From: Kappaphycus alvarezii
Taxonomy: Eukaryota > Rhodophyta > Florideophyceae > Gigartinales > Solieriaceae
NCBI GenBank assembly: GCA_002205965.3
Contig: NADL03000579.1
Location: 1 to 64,000 of the forward strand
DNA length: 64,000 nucleotides
Reading direction: 5' to 3'
Shown here piece after piece: positions 10,034 to 21,124 of this stretch; the first letter of the stretch is position 1, and the number at the start of each line of letters is the position of its first letter. Made by a program: the position numbers and the translations under genes. The notes below the pieces were generated by a model that saw only the letters and a list, made by a program, of their open reading frames with translations, had not been told where the DNA came from and ran no database searches.

Positions 10034-10201
10034 ATGGGTCAGGTGATCCCGACTCTGCAACCAGATGGGGCCGTCCTCAGTGGTCTAGATATTTCCCAGG
10101 AGGCAATGGAGAATTCCAAGCCGTTCGCGGATATTTGTGTGGACTGCCTGGATGGAATGGATATTTTGGGGGAAGTGTTTGGCTATGATCTAGATGACTA
10201 A
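10034..10201 (+). CDS. LTR-encoded acidic mini-protein, 55 aa
   Basis: An intact frame starts MGQVIPTLQPDG and ends DILGEVFGYDLDD. I chose the ATG at 10034 because an upstream in-frame ATG overlaps the TATA region and would not be transcribed. The conserved core in other copies reads QVxPxxxPDGG, LDISQE, PFADICxDCLDxMDI and LFGSDLE. It has two cysteines (CxDC) and a very acidic amphipathic C-terminus resembling transcription-activation segments; that functional idea is inference. It sits in the transcribed part of the LTR, so any element mRNA would carry it near its 5' end. Confidence 0.6.
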   Translation: MGQVIPTLQPDGAVLSGLDISQEAMENSKPFADICVDCLDGMDILGEVFGYDLDD

Positions 10202-10650
10202 GATATTTAGGAAGAAATCTAGATATTTATCCTGATGGTATGTGCTGTTAACCTTTCTCGTTCACACGATTTCAATTTATGCATTTATGGTTCTTAGTAT
10301 GTTTCTTTGAGACTTTAGGGGTAGCCGAAAGTCTACATAAGCTGAGTAAACTGCTTCCTCCTCGAGAGGTCAAGCAAGTTGGCAGACAACTTCAAGTCAA
10401 GCCCCGAGTAGTAGGAAGTTGGGAGTCAACTTCAGACCAAAGAAATGTTTTCCTACGCTTGTCACAGAGCATCAGTGGTAGGCCTTGCCCCTTCTATACG
10501 TGCTTGTAGCCCATTCAACTGTCTTCCCCATCCACTCCTTTCTGTTCGTTCAACTATACCACGGTAGCACTTTTGTCGCTAGCAACACCTCCTTCTTGGA
10601 GCAATTGGTTCTGAGGATCTCTTCCCCGCCGATTTACCCCTATCAGGTCC

Positions 10651-11848
10651 TTTCTTTAATAAACGATCAATCCACCTACGGCGCCTGACACCCTGAGGCG
10701 TTTCCCCTCGTGATGAAGGTGGCACGATCTGTCGGCAATAGTACCAAGGACCAATTCACCAAAATTAGGGACACACTATTTAACTGATACTATGGGTTAT
10801 TGGTTGCTCCCATCGCGGCATGTGTACTTACAGACCTCGCAGCTACTATTTAGTCGCCATTCCATAGCGCGTCCATTTTCATCGCAGTGTTTTCGCCACT
10901 GCCATACTGCAAAGGTAAACGGGAATTCTACCTAGTGTTACACTCGCAGTAGAACAACCCACCCCAAAATTTACCCTGATCGTTGCGTGTCTATACACAA
11001 CAGTTTAGCATTGGTTCGGACGGCAAGCTTGAATTTTGGAATATCGTCTTTTCAATATTATCTGAAAGGACCTCTGTTTGGATCTAGAATGAGATCGGGA
11101 CCGCCGTCCTCTCAGTTATTGCAGTACTTGTCCTGCACAACAGACGGCCCGTTGCGATCAACAGATTTGGAAATAGGTGCCCCTAAAAGTAAGATGGCGG
11201 TTTATATGCTTCTGGGTTCAAAAGGTGCGGTAGTAACGAAGCGGGCAGTTTTCTTGACTGTTGGAGAAAGTACCACCAGGTACTAGCGCTACAATCTCAG
11301 TCTTGAAGTATGGGAATAGATTTGGTCTCACTTAGAAGGAAGGTAAGGACAGACTGCAGGAGACAAGAAAAACGGTATCGATATAAAAGGGTACATGGGA
11401 CTTATTTACTGTACCTTTTGGAAGTTTCGGATGCGATAGGAACCACAGATTTAAAGAGGTAACTTCCTGAAAAGAAAAAGGTGCAAGTATGTGTATTGGA
11501 GACAGACCCAGACGTACAACCTTACAACAGATTAACTGATCCAAGGCAACTCTGATTCCATCGATGGGCCCTACTTTGGCCAAAATGGTTGAAAGCAGGG
11601 CGAACTATCCCAACTAATATGGGCCAACGACGTCGTAAAATATGGGGCTTTGGAATTCTGGGACATGAAGGGCAAACAAAGCTTTCTTGCAGTATGTGAA
11701 CGTATTTCTCGGGGACATTCAAGACAGCGTTAACGATTGAAGCCATGATGTGGCCAAGGAATTTGACAGATCAGGGTATATTTTCTAACGTTACACATTA
11801 GCATAATTTCAAGGTTGATTTGAACGAGCACCTGCTGCCATCTGAAAT
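10651..11848. other. No gene recognised
   Basis: About 1.2 kb after the solo LTR. The first part should be LINE flank but is too eroded to follow. An open frame of 99 codons at 10987-11286 has no recognisable motif. No repeats stand out. Confidence 0.35.
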
Positions 11849-13108
11849 GTGGCAGTAAGCACACCCCTTATGTCCAACCTAGAACAAGTTCCAAACAGCC
11901 ACTGGACTTCAGATGCAACGTCGCTTCCCTTTTCCACCGCATCCAATTACGAATGGCATCGTATCGGCCAAAAGTTCCTTCAAAAACACTGGGAGGATAT
12001 GAAATATGAGGCCTTAAAGCTCTACCCAAGACCAAACGAGGCGGAACCAAGACACAGATGTCAATTTCATAGTTCTTCCTGGACCATCCAGGATGAAAGC
12101 TCAAACTTGTACTCAGTCGTGACGCTCACCAAACACGAAGTTGCCAATGCCATACCTAAATGTGAAATCGATCAGCAAAACCCGTGGGTCGGGCCTCTTA
12201 GCAGTGTCACCGCTATCTTATATGGCTTTCGTTTTTGTAGGGAATGGTCTAAGACGCCCCTCAAAAGTATGAGTCCAGGGGATTACGTAGCGGTGCTTCT
12301 GTTTCGAGTTTCTTCTGACGGTATCATCGCAGTTGCCAAGGAGTTGCAACTGGCGCTGGAAGAGATACAAAAGATGATTAGCCACTATTCTGAGCATTTC
12401 GAATCAAATCCTGAATCTGATGAAGAGGCTCGTCCGGTTCTTTCCCGAGTGGGTGAACCTGTAGTCTTCGCGAGCATTCGCTATTCTTCAATTTCCGAGA
12501 AAAAATTTCGCCGCATTGGTATTCCAGAGTTCCTCGAGAAAGTTAGAAGAGCCTTGAAAAAACAAGGAGCGAAAGGCGAAGACCGTTGCACACTGGTCAT
12601 GGCTACCATCGACTTGTTCCAATGCGGACTGAGACCTATCGTCAACACGGAGATGACATATAAGGATGAGCATTCCATTGTTACCGTTACATGGTCTGTC
12701 TTGGAGGAATACACAAGCCAGATGACAAATGCTGACAGTCTGTTGTGGGACCTTCTAATCTCCGTGAATGATTATAATCTTCGGCAAAATTATGGATCTC
12801 TTCTGGATCTTAGTAAACTGGACAGTGATTCTGATATTGTGAGCAAGTTTTGTGCAGTCGATGAGGAGCATTTGAAGAAAGCTTTTCGGAGTTTTATGAC
12901 CTTAAAGAGAGACAAAGGGCAGAAATCGATGGGGAGGGTAACGCAGCAGGCAGTGATTGCACCGGAAAGAAGCAAGAAGAAAATAGTGTCTGTGACGAAG
13001 AAGACAAAAATGCTGACCTTCTCGATACTTCAAACTCACTGTGCACCGAGGAGGAATGGGACGACGAGACTGCCCTTTCCAACTCTCTGGAATATGCACA
13101 CAAATTAG
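11849..13108 (+). CDS. Large host-like protein, N-terminal part, unknown function
   Basis: The frame opens with GTG at 11849; the first ATG is at 11870 (MSNLEQVPNSHW). About 340 well-formed residues mix helix and strand (RVSSDGIIAVAKELQLALEE; EDRCTLVMATIDLFQCGL), then an acidic/helical stretch. Around 12870-12900 the coding signal appears to move to the frame that reads EFYDLKERQRAEIDGEGN and runs into the next frame, so the last 60-70 codons (rich in Lys then Arg/Pro) are probably out of frame. No domain is recognised. Together with 12900-14607 it would be one protein of about 900 residues. Confidence 0.5.
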   Translation: MAVSTPLMSNLEQVPNSHWTSDATSLPFSTASNYEWHRIGQKFLQKHWEDMKYEALKLYPRPNEAEPRHRCQFHSSSWTIQDESSNLYSVVTLTKHEVANAIPKCEIDQQNPWVGPLSSVTAILYGFRFCREWSKTPLKSMSPGDYVAVLLFRVSSDGIIAVAKELQLALEEIQKMISHYSEHFESNPESDEEARPVLSRVGEPVVFASIRYSSISEKKFRRIGIPEFLEKVRRALKKQGAKGEDRCTLVMATIDLFQCGLRPIVNTEMTYKDEHSIVTVTWSVLEEYTSQMTNADSLLWDLLISVNDYNLRQNYGSLLDLSKLDSDSDIVSKFCAVDEEHLKKAFRSFMTLKRDKGQKSMGRVTQQAVIAPERSKKKIVSVTKKTKMLTFSILQTHCAPRRNGTTRLPFPTLWNMHTN

Positions 13109-14607
13109 CACTCAACGGAATTGATTCTGATTACCCACGTGGCATCGTTGGTCCCGGGTGGTTCTATCATTTACTGAGCATAGGCGGAGGCCGCTTACTA
13201 CCATACAGACGAGTTGTGAAGTTCGTATCCCCCACCGGCTACAAAGTGCGAACGCATTCAGTATGGATGTGGATTGCGGTGGGTTTTGGTTGTTGCGTTC
13301 CAATTGGATATCTTTCCATACGGGGAGCAACTGCAAACGTGGCGTTTGAAGAATTGGTTAACACGGCAATCTCTCTCATCGCACTGTACATTGCACTGGC
13401 ATCTCCAGCTCTTTTTCAGACTGTGTACAGAGGAGAAAGGCTAACTGATGTCTTATCAAACTTGCGAAATATTGATTCTCAGGAAGAATTTAACAATCGG
13501 GGTGCGTACGGCCAGCATGCTGATATTCTGGAGGTCATCCGTATGTCTCATAGCCCACCTCAATTTTTTGGTGGAAAAAACATGAGCTACTTGAGGCAGT
13601 TACCGCCCGATGGCCTCATTGATGCTGAAGAACCTATATTGTTTCCTAATCTTGAGCTAGCTGGCTTCGCATTGTTCGAGGATAAGACTGGCATTCTCTT
13701 CATGCTTGATCGTTGGACGAACATATTCGAGGTAGTCATTGGAAGGAAACTCCTAAATCACTATACTACAAGCGGAGATTCAGATCCGTTCGAATTCAAT
13801 GATATTAAAGGGCCAAGTTTCCCCTCATTTGAACAATCTGGTTCCTTTCCAAGTTCCAACCTTTGCGGAATCGGAATCGTAGCTACTAGAGAACAGAGGA
13901 GAGCAGGCAGCTTGGATTTGGGCAATACCAATTTGAGCAGCCGTCCGAGCTTCTACAAGTCAGTTCCTGCTCCAAAAGGGAGGCGAAAAGCAGAGCAATA
14001 TCCTCGCAATTTTCAGTCGAACTCATCAAAGACCAGGAACGCACCAATCAGGATAATGAGAAAACAACAAAATGCTGACTCAATGCCGTTGAAAAGCAAT
14101 AACTTGCCTATGTCTCTGTCTGCTCTGAGATCGACGAGTAATGAGGATGAGAGGCAACAGCAAGAAAATTATTCTCGACAAGACAAATCAGACGTTCATG
14201 GACGGCCAATGGCAATGAATTCTGGAGCGAAGAATAATGCTTACGGTAAAGAATTCCCGAGCCACAGAGATCTATCTGCCTTGAAGAATAAGACTGACAT
14301 GGGTATCTATTGTTACCCTGTAGAAAAGACAATCAAGTTGGTAGTCAGCAAAACCCAAGACTCGTTTCACGTGAGCTATATTTCAACGGAAGGTCTGAGA
14401 GTCGACAAAGAAATTACACGGGTCCTTCCCTACTTCTCTCGCAAGAGAAAGGTTCAGAGCCATGATTGGAGGCAAACACCGTCGCAAAAGTGGGAGCGAG
14501 TCGATGATCAGTCCTTACTGGTAATGCCTGTAGGCATGGGAACCCGTAATAGCGTCGCCGTGACACTTTCGGCAGGATCGACCGCGTCCTTGGCGTACTT
14601 CACTTAA
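12900..14607 (+). CDS. Large host-like protein, C-terminal part with two membrane segments
   Basis: The frame is open from about 12870 through 14607; an internal GTG lies at 13216. An acidic lead (SLCTEEEWDDETALSNSLEY) is followed by WFYHLLSIGGGRLLPYRR. Two hydrophobic segments then appear: VWMWIAVGFGCCVPIGYLS (about 13261-13317) and LVNTAISLIALYIALA (about 13353-13400), likely membrane helices. A 200-residue folded-looking part, a basic Ser/Gln-rich disordered part (13900-14280) and a C-terminal region with a strand-rich look complete it. No family is recognised. It should be read as the continuation of the 11849 frame after a one-base shift. Confidence 0.5.
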
Positions 14608-14700
14608 AAAGGTTCGCGGTATAGTCATGAAAAGGCACACTGCGATCGCAGCCACGTCCATCGCGGTCTGCTTGCTGGCTGGCCTCGAGCCAGCCTTCTA
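14608..14700 (+). mobile_element. LINE-A 3' coding tail fragment
   Basis: Reads VRGIVMKRHTAIAATSIAVC, then LLAGLEPAF and a stop, matching VRGILTQRHAAAAVMSN...LMAGLKVAF plus stop at 25680-25764. It lies immediately after the stop of the preceding gene, as expected of a strongly 5'-truncated insertion. Confidence 0.7.
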
Positions 14701-14786
14701 ACGACTTCGAACCGGATTAATCCCGGTTCCTAGTTCCCCCATGTCGACCACTTTGTACCAATGAGTCGATGCGCTTTGGAACATTG

Positions 14787-15213
14787 TGTAACAATGTCTC
14801 TGGTACACCACTGTTTAATAGAGACTTGTTCGCTGTCGCTATTCCAGTTCTCTATTACACAGTGATGTAACAGGGAAACTGTATCGCCTTGAATGATTTT
14901 AGAAATTTGATTTTCCCTCAATGTTTTATTTGACGTGGAGCCCAACGTCATCGTTTTAATTTACGTAGTTATATTCTAGATAGTACAATCCTATAGTTAC
15001 ACCTCTACTTTCTAGTAAGTTCTACTGACCTAACAGAGTATAGAATTTCTAGAGTAGAGTGACCGTACTGTCTATAAAAGGGGGGGCTCATCTGGATTCT
15101 TGTGGGAATCCAGGTACACTCCATACACCCTTTGCCCCCAACTTTCTGAAACCCATTACCATCGCCTCTACAGTTTCTTTAGCAGCGCCCCGGCTGCGTC
15201 CCTCTCTGTTTCA
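14787..15213 (+). repeat. 5' LTR of gypsy-1
   Basis: TG...CA ends, nearly identical to 20551-20978, with a few substitutions and length differences in T runs. A TATAAAAGGGG promoter element lies at about 15073-15083. Confidence 0.9.
15073..15083 (+). promoter_or_regulatory. TATA box of gypsy-1 LTR
   Basis: TATAAAAGGGG, conserved in the 3' LTR at about 20838. Transcription would start about 25-30 bases downstream. Confidence 0.6.
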
Positions 15214-15214
15214 C

Positions 15215-15226
15215 TGGTAGCATCGC
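15215..15226 (+). other. Primer-binding site of gypsy-1
   Basis: TGGTAGCATCGC starts one base after the LTR end. TGG pairs with tRNA CCA ends, and TGGTAGC fits an initiator-methionine-type tRNA 3' end. Confidence 0.55.
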
Positions 15227-16065
15227 TTTCGCCGGTTCCGTTGCTTTTTCGCTTCTCGTCTTGCTCTAGTTCGAGGTTATCGTACACGTGTACTTTTTGG
15301 GTTGTTGATTTTTTGGAAAACTTTTGCTGAGAGGTTTACTGTAAGCAATATCATATACTGTACTTGTGGGCTGGACTGCCAAGGACAGGAGAGTATCTGC
15401 GGGCTGGAGTGCCAGGTACTCTAAACCCCATTGTTCAACGCAGGTCGCGGTTACTAATTGGAGAACTAGGTAACCAGGGACATGGGGGTGCAACCTAGTC
15501 TGCGTTCTCTAGGTTATTCTGTTCAGGTAGCGTGCAGACCTCACGAAGCTGCGTGATCCTTTTGAGAATACTTAGACTGGACAGTTAGGCTTAACTAAGT
15601 TGCCTTAGTAAAACCGTACTTCTGAACAAGTCCCCATTGAGGGTTCCCTCACAGTATTCCTATACAATCCTATTGCACTCGTTGGCTGTTAGCTAGGTGC
15701 ACCGACTGGGTCACGGGTTCAGGTTACGCTTCATAGGGTTGACTTGGACTGGACTTGGACTAAGGGGTACGTGATCAGAAAGGGTATTCTTTGGTTATTC
15801 GCTAGCTTAGAGTCGGCTTGAGAGGGTTTCCTCTAGGGTAAGGACACCGATCGCGGTCTACATAGTGGACTGGTAGGGATATCCCGAACGGATTGCTGAG
15901 TCACATCAGAGTGTAGGTGTGCTTAAAGCTGCTGGTGAGTCACTCTCTTCGCGGTAGGGAGCCAACTCGTCGTCCAGGGACTAATCCCTTGCAGATTTCA
16001 ACTTCAAGTGCTTGTATTCAAGTTTAGGTGTTATTGTAAGGCTTTAAGTTAGAGGTTTGTTGAAC
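15227..16065 (+). other. Untranslated leader of gypsy-1
   Basis: About 840 bases between the primer site and gag with no supported coding sequence. This is a long leader for a gypsy element. Confidence 0.5.
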
Positions 16066-16815
16066 ATGTCTTTCTTCAAACCAAATGAGCCTGTGTTGTT
16101 CGATGGGACTCGAGATGCGTTAACAGTTCGGTCATGGTTGCATTCAGTCGAAAAATACCTGAGAATTATTCAGGTGGGCCATGAAGAAGTCATCAGGCGC
16201 CCAGAATGCTATCGACTTTGCTTCGACATTCATGATCGGAATTGACGCAAACTGGCGGTATACAGTTGTGCCCTAGAATGCTGTTCCTTCTACATGGAAA
16301 GCTTTAAAACTCCTGGTTGAGCCAGAGTTTTTCCCCAGGACAGTGTCATTTGAGCTCGCGACAAACGTACCAAGATCCGCCAGAACACGAGTGTGGCTGC
16401 GTACCTCTCATAGTTCAGGAATTTGGTTATCAATATTACCGGTATCAGTGAGTCGGAAAAATTGGCGCGATTATGTGAAGGTCTAAAACCCCACGTTCTG
16501 TTGGAGGTTCGTAAAGGGAACTCATCCAAGTTTGAAGCTGCAACTACCATTGCTCTCAATGTTGACGGAGCATTTTATGGTGCAGGTTTCTTCACTGGTA
16601 GAGGTTCATTTCACGCCAATCAAAATGCCTCAGGTCCTATGCCGATGGAGATTGGAAACCTTGAACGTAAAAACGATGGGCAGCGTCAGAAAGAATTGAT
16701 AGAGAACCGATGCTTTACGTGCCATAAGGTGGGATGTAGACCTTGGAAACACAGAAAAGGAAACGAAAATAAAGGTAACAGGGGTGGTACTCGCATAGCG
16801 GCGAACAATACATAG
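16066..16815 (+). pseudogene. gag: gypsy-1 gag, broken
   Basis: Starts MSFFKPNEPVLFDGT followed by LTVRSWLHSVEKYLR, typical of a gag capsid N-terminus. A frame change near 16200 and stops near 16250-16340 break it. It resumes from about 16407 (SVAAYLSQFRNLVINITGIS... LCEGLKPHVLLEV), characteristic of the retrotransposon gag domain. The nucleic-acid-binding zinc knuckle at about 16711-16755 reads CFTCHKVGCRPWKHRK; it keeps CxxC but lacks the later His/Cys spacing, so it is degenerate. Confidence 0.75.
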
Positions 16816-17099
16816 GCAGGACACAGTAATGATTTGAATGGCTTTGACTTAGGAAACTAGTTGGTCCACCAGACTTGGTGAACACTCAGGTGAGACCAGT
16901 AGTGAGTGTGAAAAGATGTCCCAATGAACAGACTGAAACTGCTGTGGACATCACCGGAGCTAAATTCTCAGAGGACAGGGAAAAGTCGAGAATCTCCGAA
17001 GCCGAGTCTAATGGAATCACGTCTAGTCATGATGACAGCATCCCCACTGATGGACCTATACCAGTGGAGCCTTTGTTAGTACTTGAAGGTTGACTGAAT

Positions 17100-20000
17100 T
17101 GAATAGCAGTCAAAGTACTAAAGGACGATGGATGCAATACAAACGGGGTTTCAGCCGAGTTCATGAAGCGAAATAGGAACGAGTTTGAGATTAGTTGTGA
17201 ACGAGTCATTGTTTGCCATTCACAGGAGGGAGTCACTGAGGAAGTATCTGAGATCATTTCCAACGGAACCATTAAGTTAGGGGAACATGCATATACTTCT
17301 AGTTGAGCAGTGTCCAAAGCCAGGCATGATGTTCTGTTGGGAATGCCGTGGCATGTTGCCCACAATCCACGTGTCGACTATCGGAAACGAATTGTGATGG
17401 TGAAAGATGCTTTCATTTAGTAATTGATTGCGATGAAGAAAATCGTATTGATGTGTCCAATTTGGGATTGAAGAAATTTAGACGAATGCTGAGGCATGGG
17501 GGTGACTTCGAATTATTGCAGGTACTTGAAGTTCAAAGTATGACAGGAGTGACAGATTCAAAGTTTGATGAAAGACTGAGCAGATTACTGGATAATTTCA
17601 AAGAGGTCTTTCAGGATGAATTTCCAAGAGGGCTTTCTCCGATTCGATCAGTTGATCACGAGATCAAAGTGGAGGAAGGAGCAAAGGCACCTCACCGAAA
17701 TTTATTCCAGTTGTCTCCATCCGAACTTAGGGCAGCAAAAGACTACGTGGAGTCTCTTCTGAGGAAAGGGAAGATCAGGTCCAGTAAATCACCATATTGA
17801 GGACCACTTTTCTTTGTGAAAGAAAAGGATAGAAAACGTTGAGGTGTTGTCGATTATCGTGCTTTGAATTGCATCACCAAAAAGAATAATGCTCCACTCC
17901 CTCGTTCTGATGAAATGTTCTATCGACTTGGAGATGCGAGATTTTTCTCCAAGCTTGATCTGAAAACCGGATTCCATCAGATAAGGGTGAAACCGGAGGA
18001 CATCGAAAAGACTGCGTTCAATACAAAGTATGGGCAAATGGAATATCTTGTTATGCCAACGGGACTTTGCAACGCTCCTGCTACGTTCCAATCTTTGATG
18101 AACCAGATCTTCTATGATTGTATCAATGTCTTCTTGGTTGTCTACATGGATGATCTTCTTATATTCAGTAAGAATGAAGACGAACATTACGAACATTTGG
18201 AAATTGTATTAAAGAGACTTAAGGACCACAAGCTGTACATCTCTCCGAAGAAATGCTCTTTCTTTCAGACTGAGCTAGAGTTTTTGGGTTTAATAGTCGG
18301 GAAGCACGGCATTCGTGGCAATCCTGAGAAGGTCGAAGTCCTTCAAACTTGGCCGAAACCTGAATCTCTAACGGAGTTGAGAAGTTTCTTAGGTCTAATA
18401 CAGTTTTTCTGTACGTTCATTCAGACGTTCTCGGCAATTGCGGCACCTCTCACAGATCTGACAAAGAAGATTCGAGGTATTGGGAAATGGGAACAGCAGT
18501 GTGATAAAGCTTTTCAGAAGCTAAAGGAAGCGATGACTTTGGCTCCAATTTTAGTCGGTCCTAATTGGAACAAGCCATTTCTTGGTCATTTAGATGCTTC
18601 ACAGCTTGCTGTCGGTGGAACTCTAACACAGTTGGATGAGAATGGAAAAGATCGTGTAATTTCTTTCTATTCAAAGAAACGTTCACCAGTTGAGTCGGAC
18701 TACACTGCAAATGACAGAGAGCGTCTGGCTTTGATTAATTTTCTGGGAATAATCAGATGCTATCTTGAAGGTTCTGAATTTGATATTTTCACAGACAACA
18801 AAGTGCTTAAGAGCTTCTTCACAAAACCGAAACTGAGTCGGAAAGAAGAACGTTGGTTGGAAACTCTCGGTAACTTCGGAATCTTTCCCATAACATTGAA
18901 GCCTGGAAGAGTTCACGTCTTGCGAGACGCATTATCCAGAGCTCCGCACGTGACTAGAGGAGACTGTGACATCTCAGTGAATGACGTTGAAATTCCCTAC
19001 CTTGACGTTGATCAGATCATTCCTCGGTATGATGAAGACCAGTTCTTTGGTCCAGTGGTAAAATCAATGGAAGGAGAGTGGCCAGAGGATATGGTTCAGA
19101 AACAGAAACTTGAAAGAATTCTGCCAATATTCCAAAAAGATGGTTCGAGGCTGTTTTATAATGGAAAGTTGTGCATACCAAGAAGGTCAGTTTCGGATAT
19201 TTTGCAAATTGCTCACGACTCTAACGTTGGTGGACATTTTACATTTGCGAAGACACTGTACAGATTAGAAAACTTCCATTGGAAACATAAGGGCCGGGAT
19301 GTTCGAAAGTATTGTGAAGGATGTCTCACGTGTCAGCAGTATAAGGACTCTAATCAAAAAAAGTTGACTGATCCAATGTCACTGGAATTGTCTGACCGCA
19401 GATGGGGTTCATTAGCCACAGATTTCATTGTGAGGTTACCCCTGACAAGGAGCGGTCATGATGCCATCAAGACTTGGGTCGATCGACTTACTCGCCGAGT
19501 CCATTTTCTTAAATCTAAAACATCAGATACTGCTGAGGACACGGCTCTAGACTTCTTCGCGAACATATTCAAGAACCACGGGTTGCCTGACGATGTGACC
19601 TCAGATAGGGACAGCAAGTTCATTTCAAAGTTTAGGAAGACACTAATGAATCTTTGTCGGGTGAAATTAAGAATGTCTACATGTAGACACCAACAAACAG
19701 ATGGCGCTTCTGAGATTATGAATAGGATGATCGAGAACTATGTTCTTTGCTATTGCTCGTATCATCAGGATGACTAGGATGAACTGCTTCCCTCTGCAGA
19801 ATTTGCATAAAACGTGGCTGTGAGCGATGATCTGGTTATGTCGCCATTTGAGCTGGACTTGGGATGGACACCCAAATCGCCATTGAACGTCTTGGCTAGC
19901 AGCATCATACCTCTTCAGAGTTTGGACGACTTTCGTGCCAAGCTCAAGGTGTCTCTGGAGGATGCGCAATTTGCCTACAAAGTGGCAAAAGCTCGGCAAG

Positions 20001-20518
20001 CTGCATATGCTTCAAGGCGATACAAGGTTTCAGATCTCAAAGTCGGTTCAAAGCTTTGGATCAATCGCTCGTTGTTTACAGATGTTTATGCTAGGTCCCA
20101 GGACTCTAAAAAGCTTGGTGCGCGGAGATAAGGGCCATTCGTGGTTAAGGATCTAATTGGTAATTATGCTGTTAGACTGGATCTCCCTGATCATTTTAAA
20201 ATCCATCCAGTCATTCATATCATTCACAACACATCACATTTGGAGCAGCCCAATGACATTGCTGTACCTATTCCTCCTGCAACTGCACCGCTTGAGCTGC
20301 CTGATAGACCAGAACAGGAAGTTGAGGTTATCTTGGATCACAAAAAGGTTGGACGCGGTTTCAAGTTCTTGGTTCTGATGCGTGGTGTGCCACGTCATGA
20401 GGCGGATTGGCAACCGACAAAGGACTTCGTTGATGTTACGGAAGATAGATCTGCTGTAGTAACGGAAGTTATCCAACAGTATATTCGAAAAAATAATATA
20501 CTCCCGCAGTATCATTGA
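17100..20518 (+). pseudogene. pol: gypsy-1 pol: protease, RT, RNase H, integrase, chromodomain
   Basis: From 17348 on, one frame throughout, interrupted only by stops at 17798, about 17840, 19775, about 19808 and 20129. Protease: KDDGCNTNGVS near 17120 replaces the usual DT/SG with DDG; HDVLLGMPWH closes the domain. RT: VVDYRALN, SKLDLKTGFHQIR, VMPTGLCNAPATFQ and the active site VVYMDDLLIF. RNase H: LDASQLAVGGTL, ERLALINF, FDIFTDNKVL, LRDALSRA. Integrase: HDSNVGGHF...CEGCLTC zinc site, then catalytic residues in LATDFIV, TSDRDSKF and ASEIMNRM. GPFVVKDL marks the GPY/F module, and EVEVILDHKKVGRGFKFLVL then EADWQPTKDF is a chromodomain-like tail at about 20310-20440. The chromodomain would target heterochromatin. 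Confidence 0.92.
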
Positions 20519-20530
20519 CGAGGACGACAA

Positions 20531-20550
20531 TAGTCCGGGGGAGGGAATAG
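20531..20550 (+). other. Polypurine tract of gypsy-1
   Basis: A G-rich purine run (GGGGGAGGGAATAG) abuts the 3' LTR, where plus-strand DNA synthesis is primed. Confidence 0.7.
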
Positions 20551-20978
20551 TGTAACAATGTCTCTGGTACACCACTGTGTAATAGAGACTTGTTCCCTGT
20601 CGCTATCCCAGTTTTCTATTACACAGTGATTTAACAGGGAAACTGTATCGCTTTGAATGATTTTAGAAATTTGATTTTCCCTCAATGTTTTTATTTGACG
20701 TGGAGCCCAACGTCATCGTTTTTATTTACGTAGTTATATTCTAGGTAGTACAATTCTATAGTTACACCTCTACTTTCTGGTAAGTTCTACTGAGCTAACA
20801 GAGTATAGAATTTCTAGATTAGAGTGACCGTACTGTCTATAAAAGGGGGGGCTCATCTGGACTCTTGTGGGAATCCAGGTACACTCCATACAACCTTTGC
20901 CCCCAACTTTCTGAAACCCATTACCATCGCCTCTACAGTTTCTTTAGCAGCGCCCCGGCTGCGACCCTCTCTGTTTCA
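20551..20978 (+). repeat. 3' LTR of gypsy-1
   Basis: 428 bp, matches 14787-15213, ends CTGTTTCA and is followed by the target duplication CATTG. Confidence 0.9.
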
Positions 20979-20983
20979 CATTG

Positions 20984-21124
20984 GCTAACCTATTTTTCAA
21001 ACATTAAAACACCCCAATTTCACCTCCTCTCCTATATAGCGATACTTCCTTCTCTCTTCTTTCTCCTCTTCAACCTCCCACACTCTCTCCAAAGCTCTCC
21101 CAGCTGTTCACATCTCTGCTCAGA
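20984..21124 (+). promoter_or_regulatory. Pyrimidine-rich 5' region of LINE-A
   Basis: CT-rich leader with TATATAGCG near 21035, just before the first ATG. In the ancestral sequence it joined 14786 directly before gypsy-1 inserted. Confidence 0.35.

Larger units (their letters stand above)
9817..10645 (+). mobile_element. Solo LTR, short subfamily (copy a) of gypsy-2 family
   Basis: Begins TGATATAAAG, ends ACCCCTATCA and is flanked by the exact 5-bp duplication GGTCC at 9812-9816 and 10646-10650. It closely matches the 26720-27550 LTR on the other strand. It holds a 21-bp tandem duplication (9844-9886, GGCATGCTGCGCTGGCTGAG unit), a promoter TATATAAGGGG at about 10014, and a 55-codon mini-ORF 3' of it. 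The downstream 400 bases are the shared long tail found in all six copies. It is inserted into a LINE-A fragment. Confidence 0.85.
14787..20978 (+). mobile_element. Full-length Ty3/gypsy chromovirus-like element (gypsy-1)
   Basis: LTRs of 427 bp (14787-15213) and 428 bp (20551-20978) begin TGTAACAATG and end CTGTTTCA. The target duplication CATTG is exact at 14782-14786 and 20979-20983. A primer-binding site follows one base after the 5' LTR and a purine tract precedes the 3' LTR. The order gag, protease, RT, RNase H, integrase, chromodomain-like C-terminus is that of chromoviruses. The pol frame is unbroken by indels but has several stop codons, and gag is damaged, so this copy is inactive. 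It is inserted upstream of a LINE-A copy. Confidence 0.92.

Noticed and set aside
17348..20518. Alternative genetic code explaining in-frame stops in gypsy-1 pol (TAA at Tyr positions, TAG/TGA at others)
   Set aside because: The stops replace several different residues (probable Tyr, Trp, Gly, Arg), and intact frames elsewhere end normally on TAA, TAG and TGA. Ordinary mutation is simpler.
17348..20518. RIP-type C-to-T mutation
   Set aside because: Only some stops fit a G-to-A or C-to-T change; the two Tyr-to-TAA changes are transversions and the sequence is not obviously AT-shifted.
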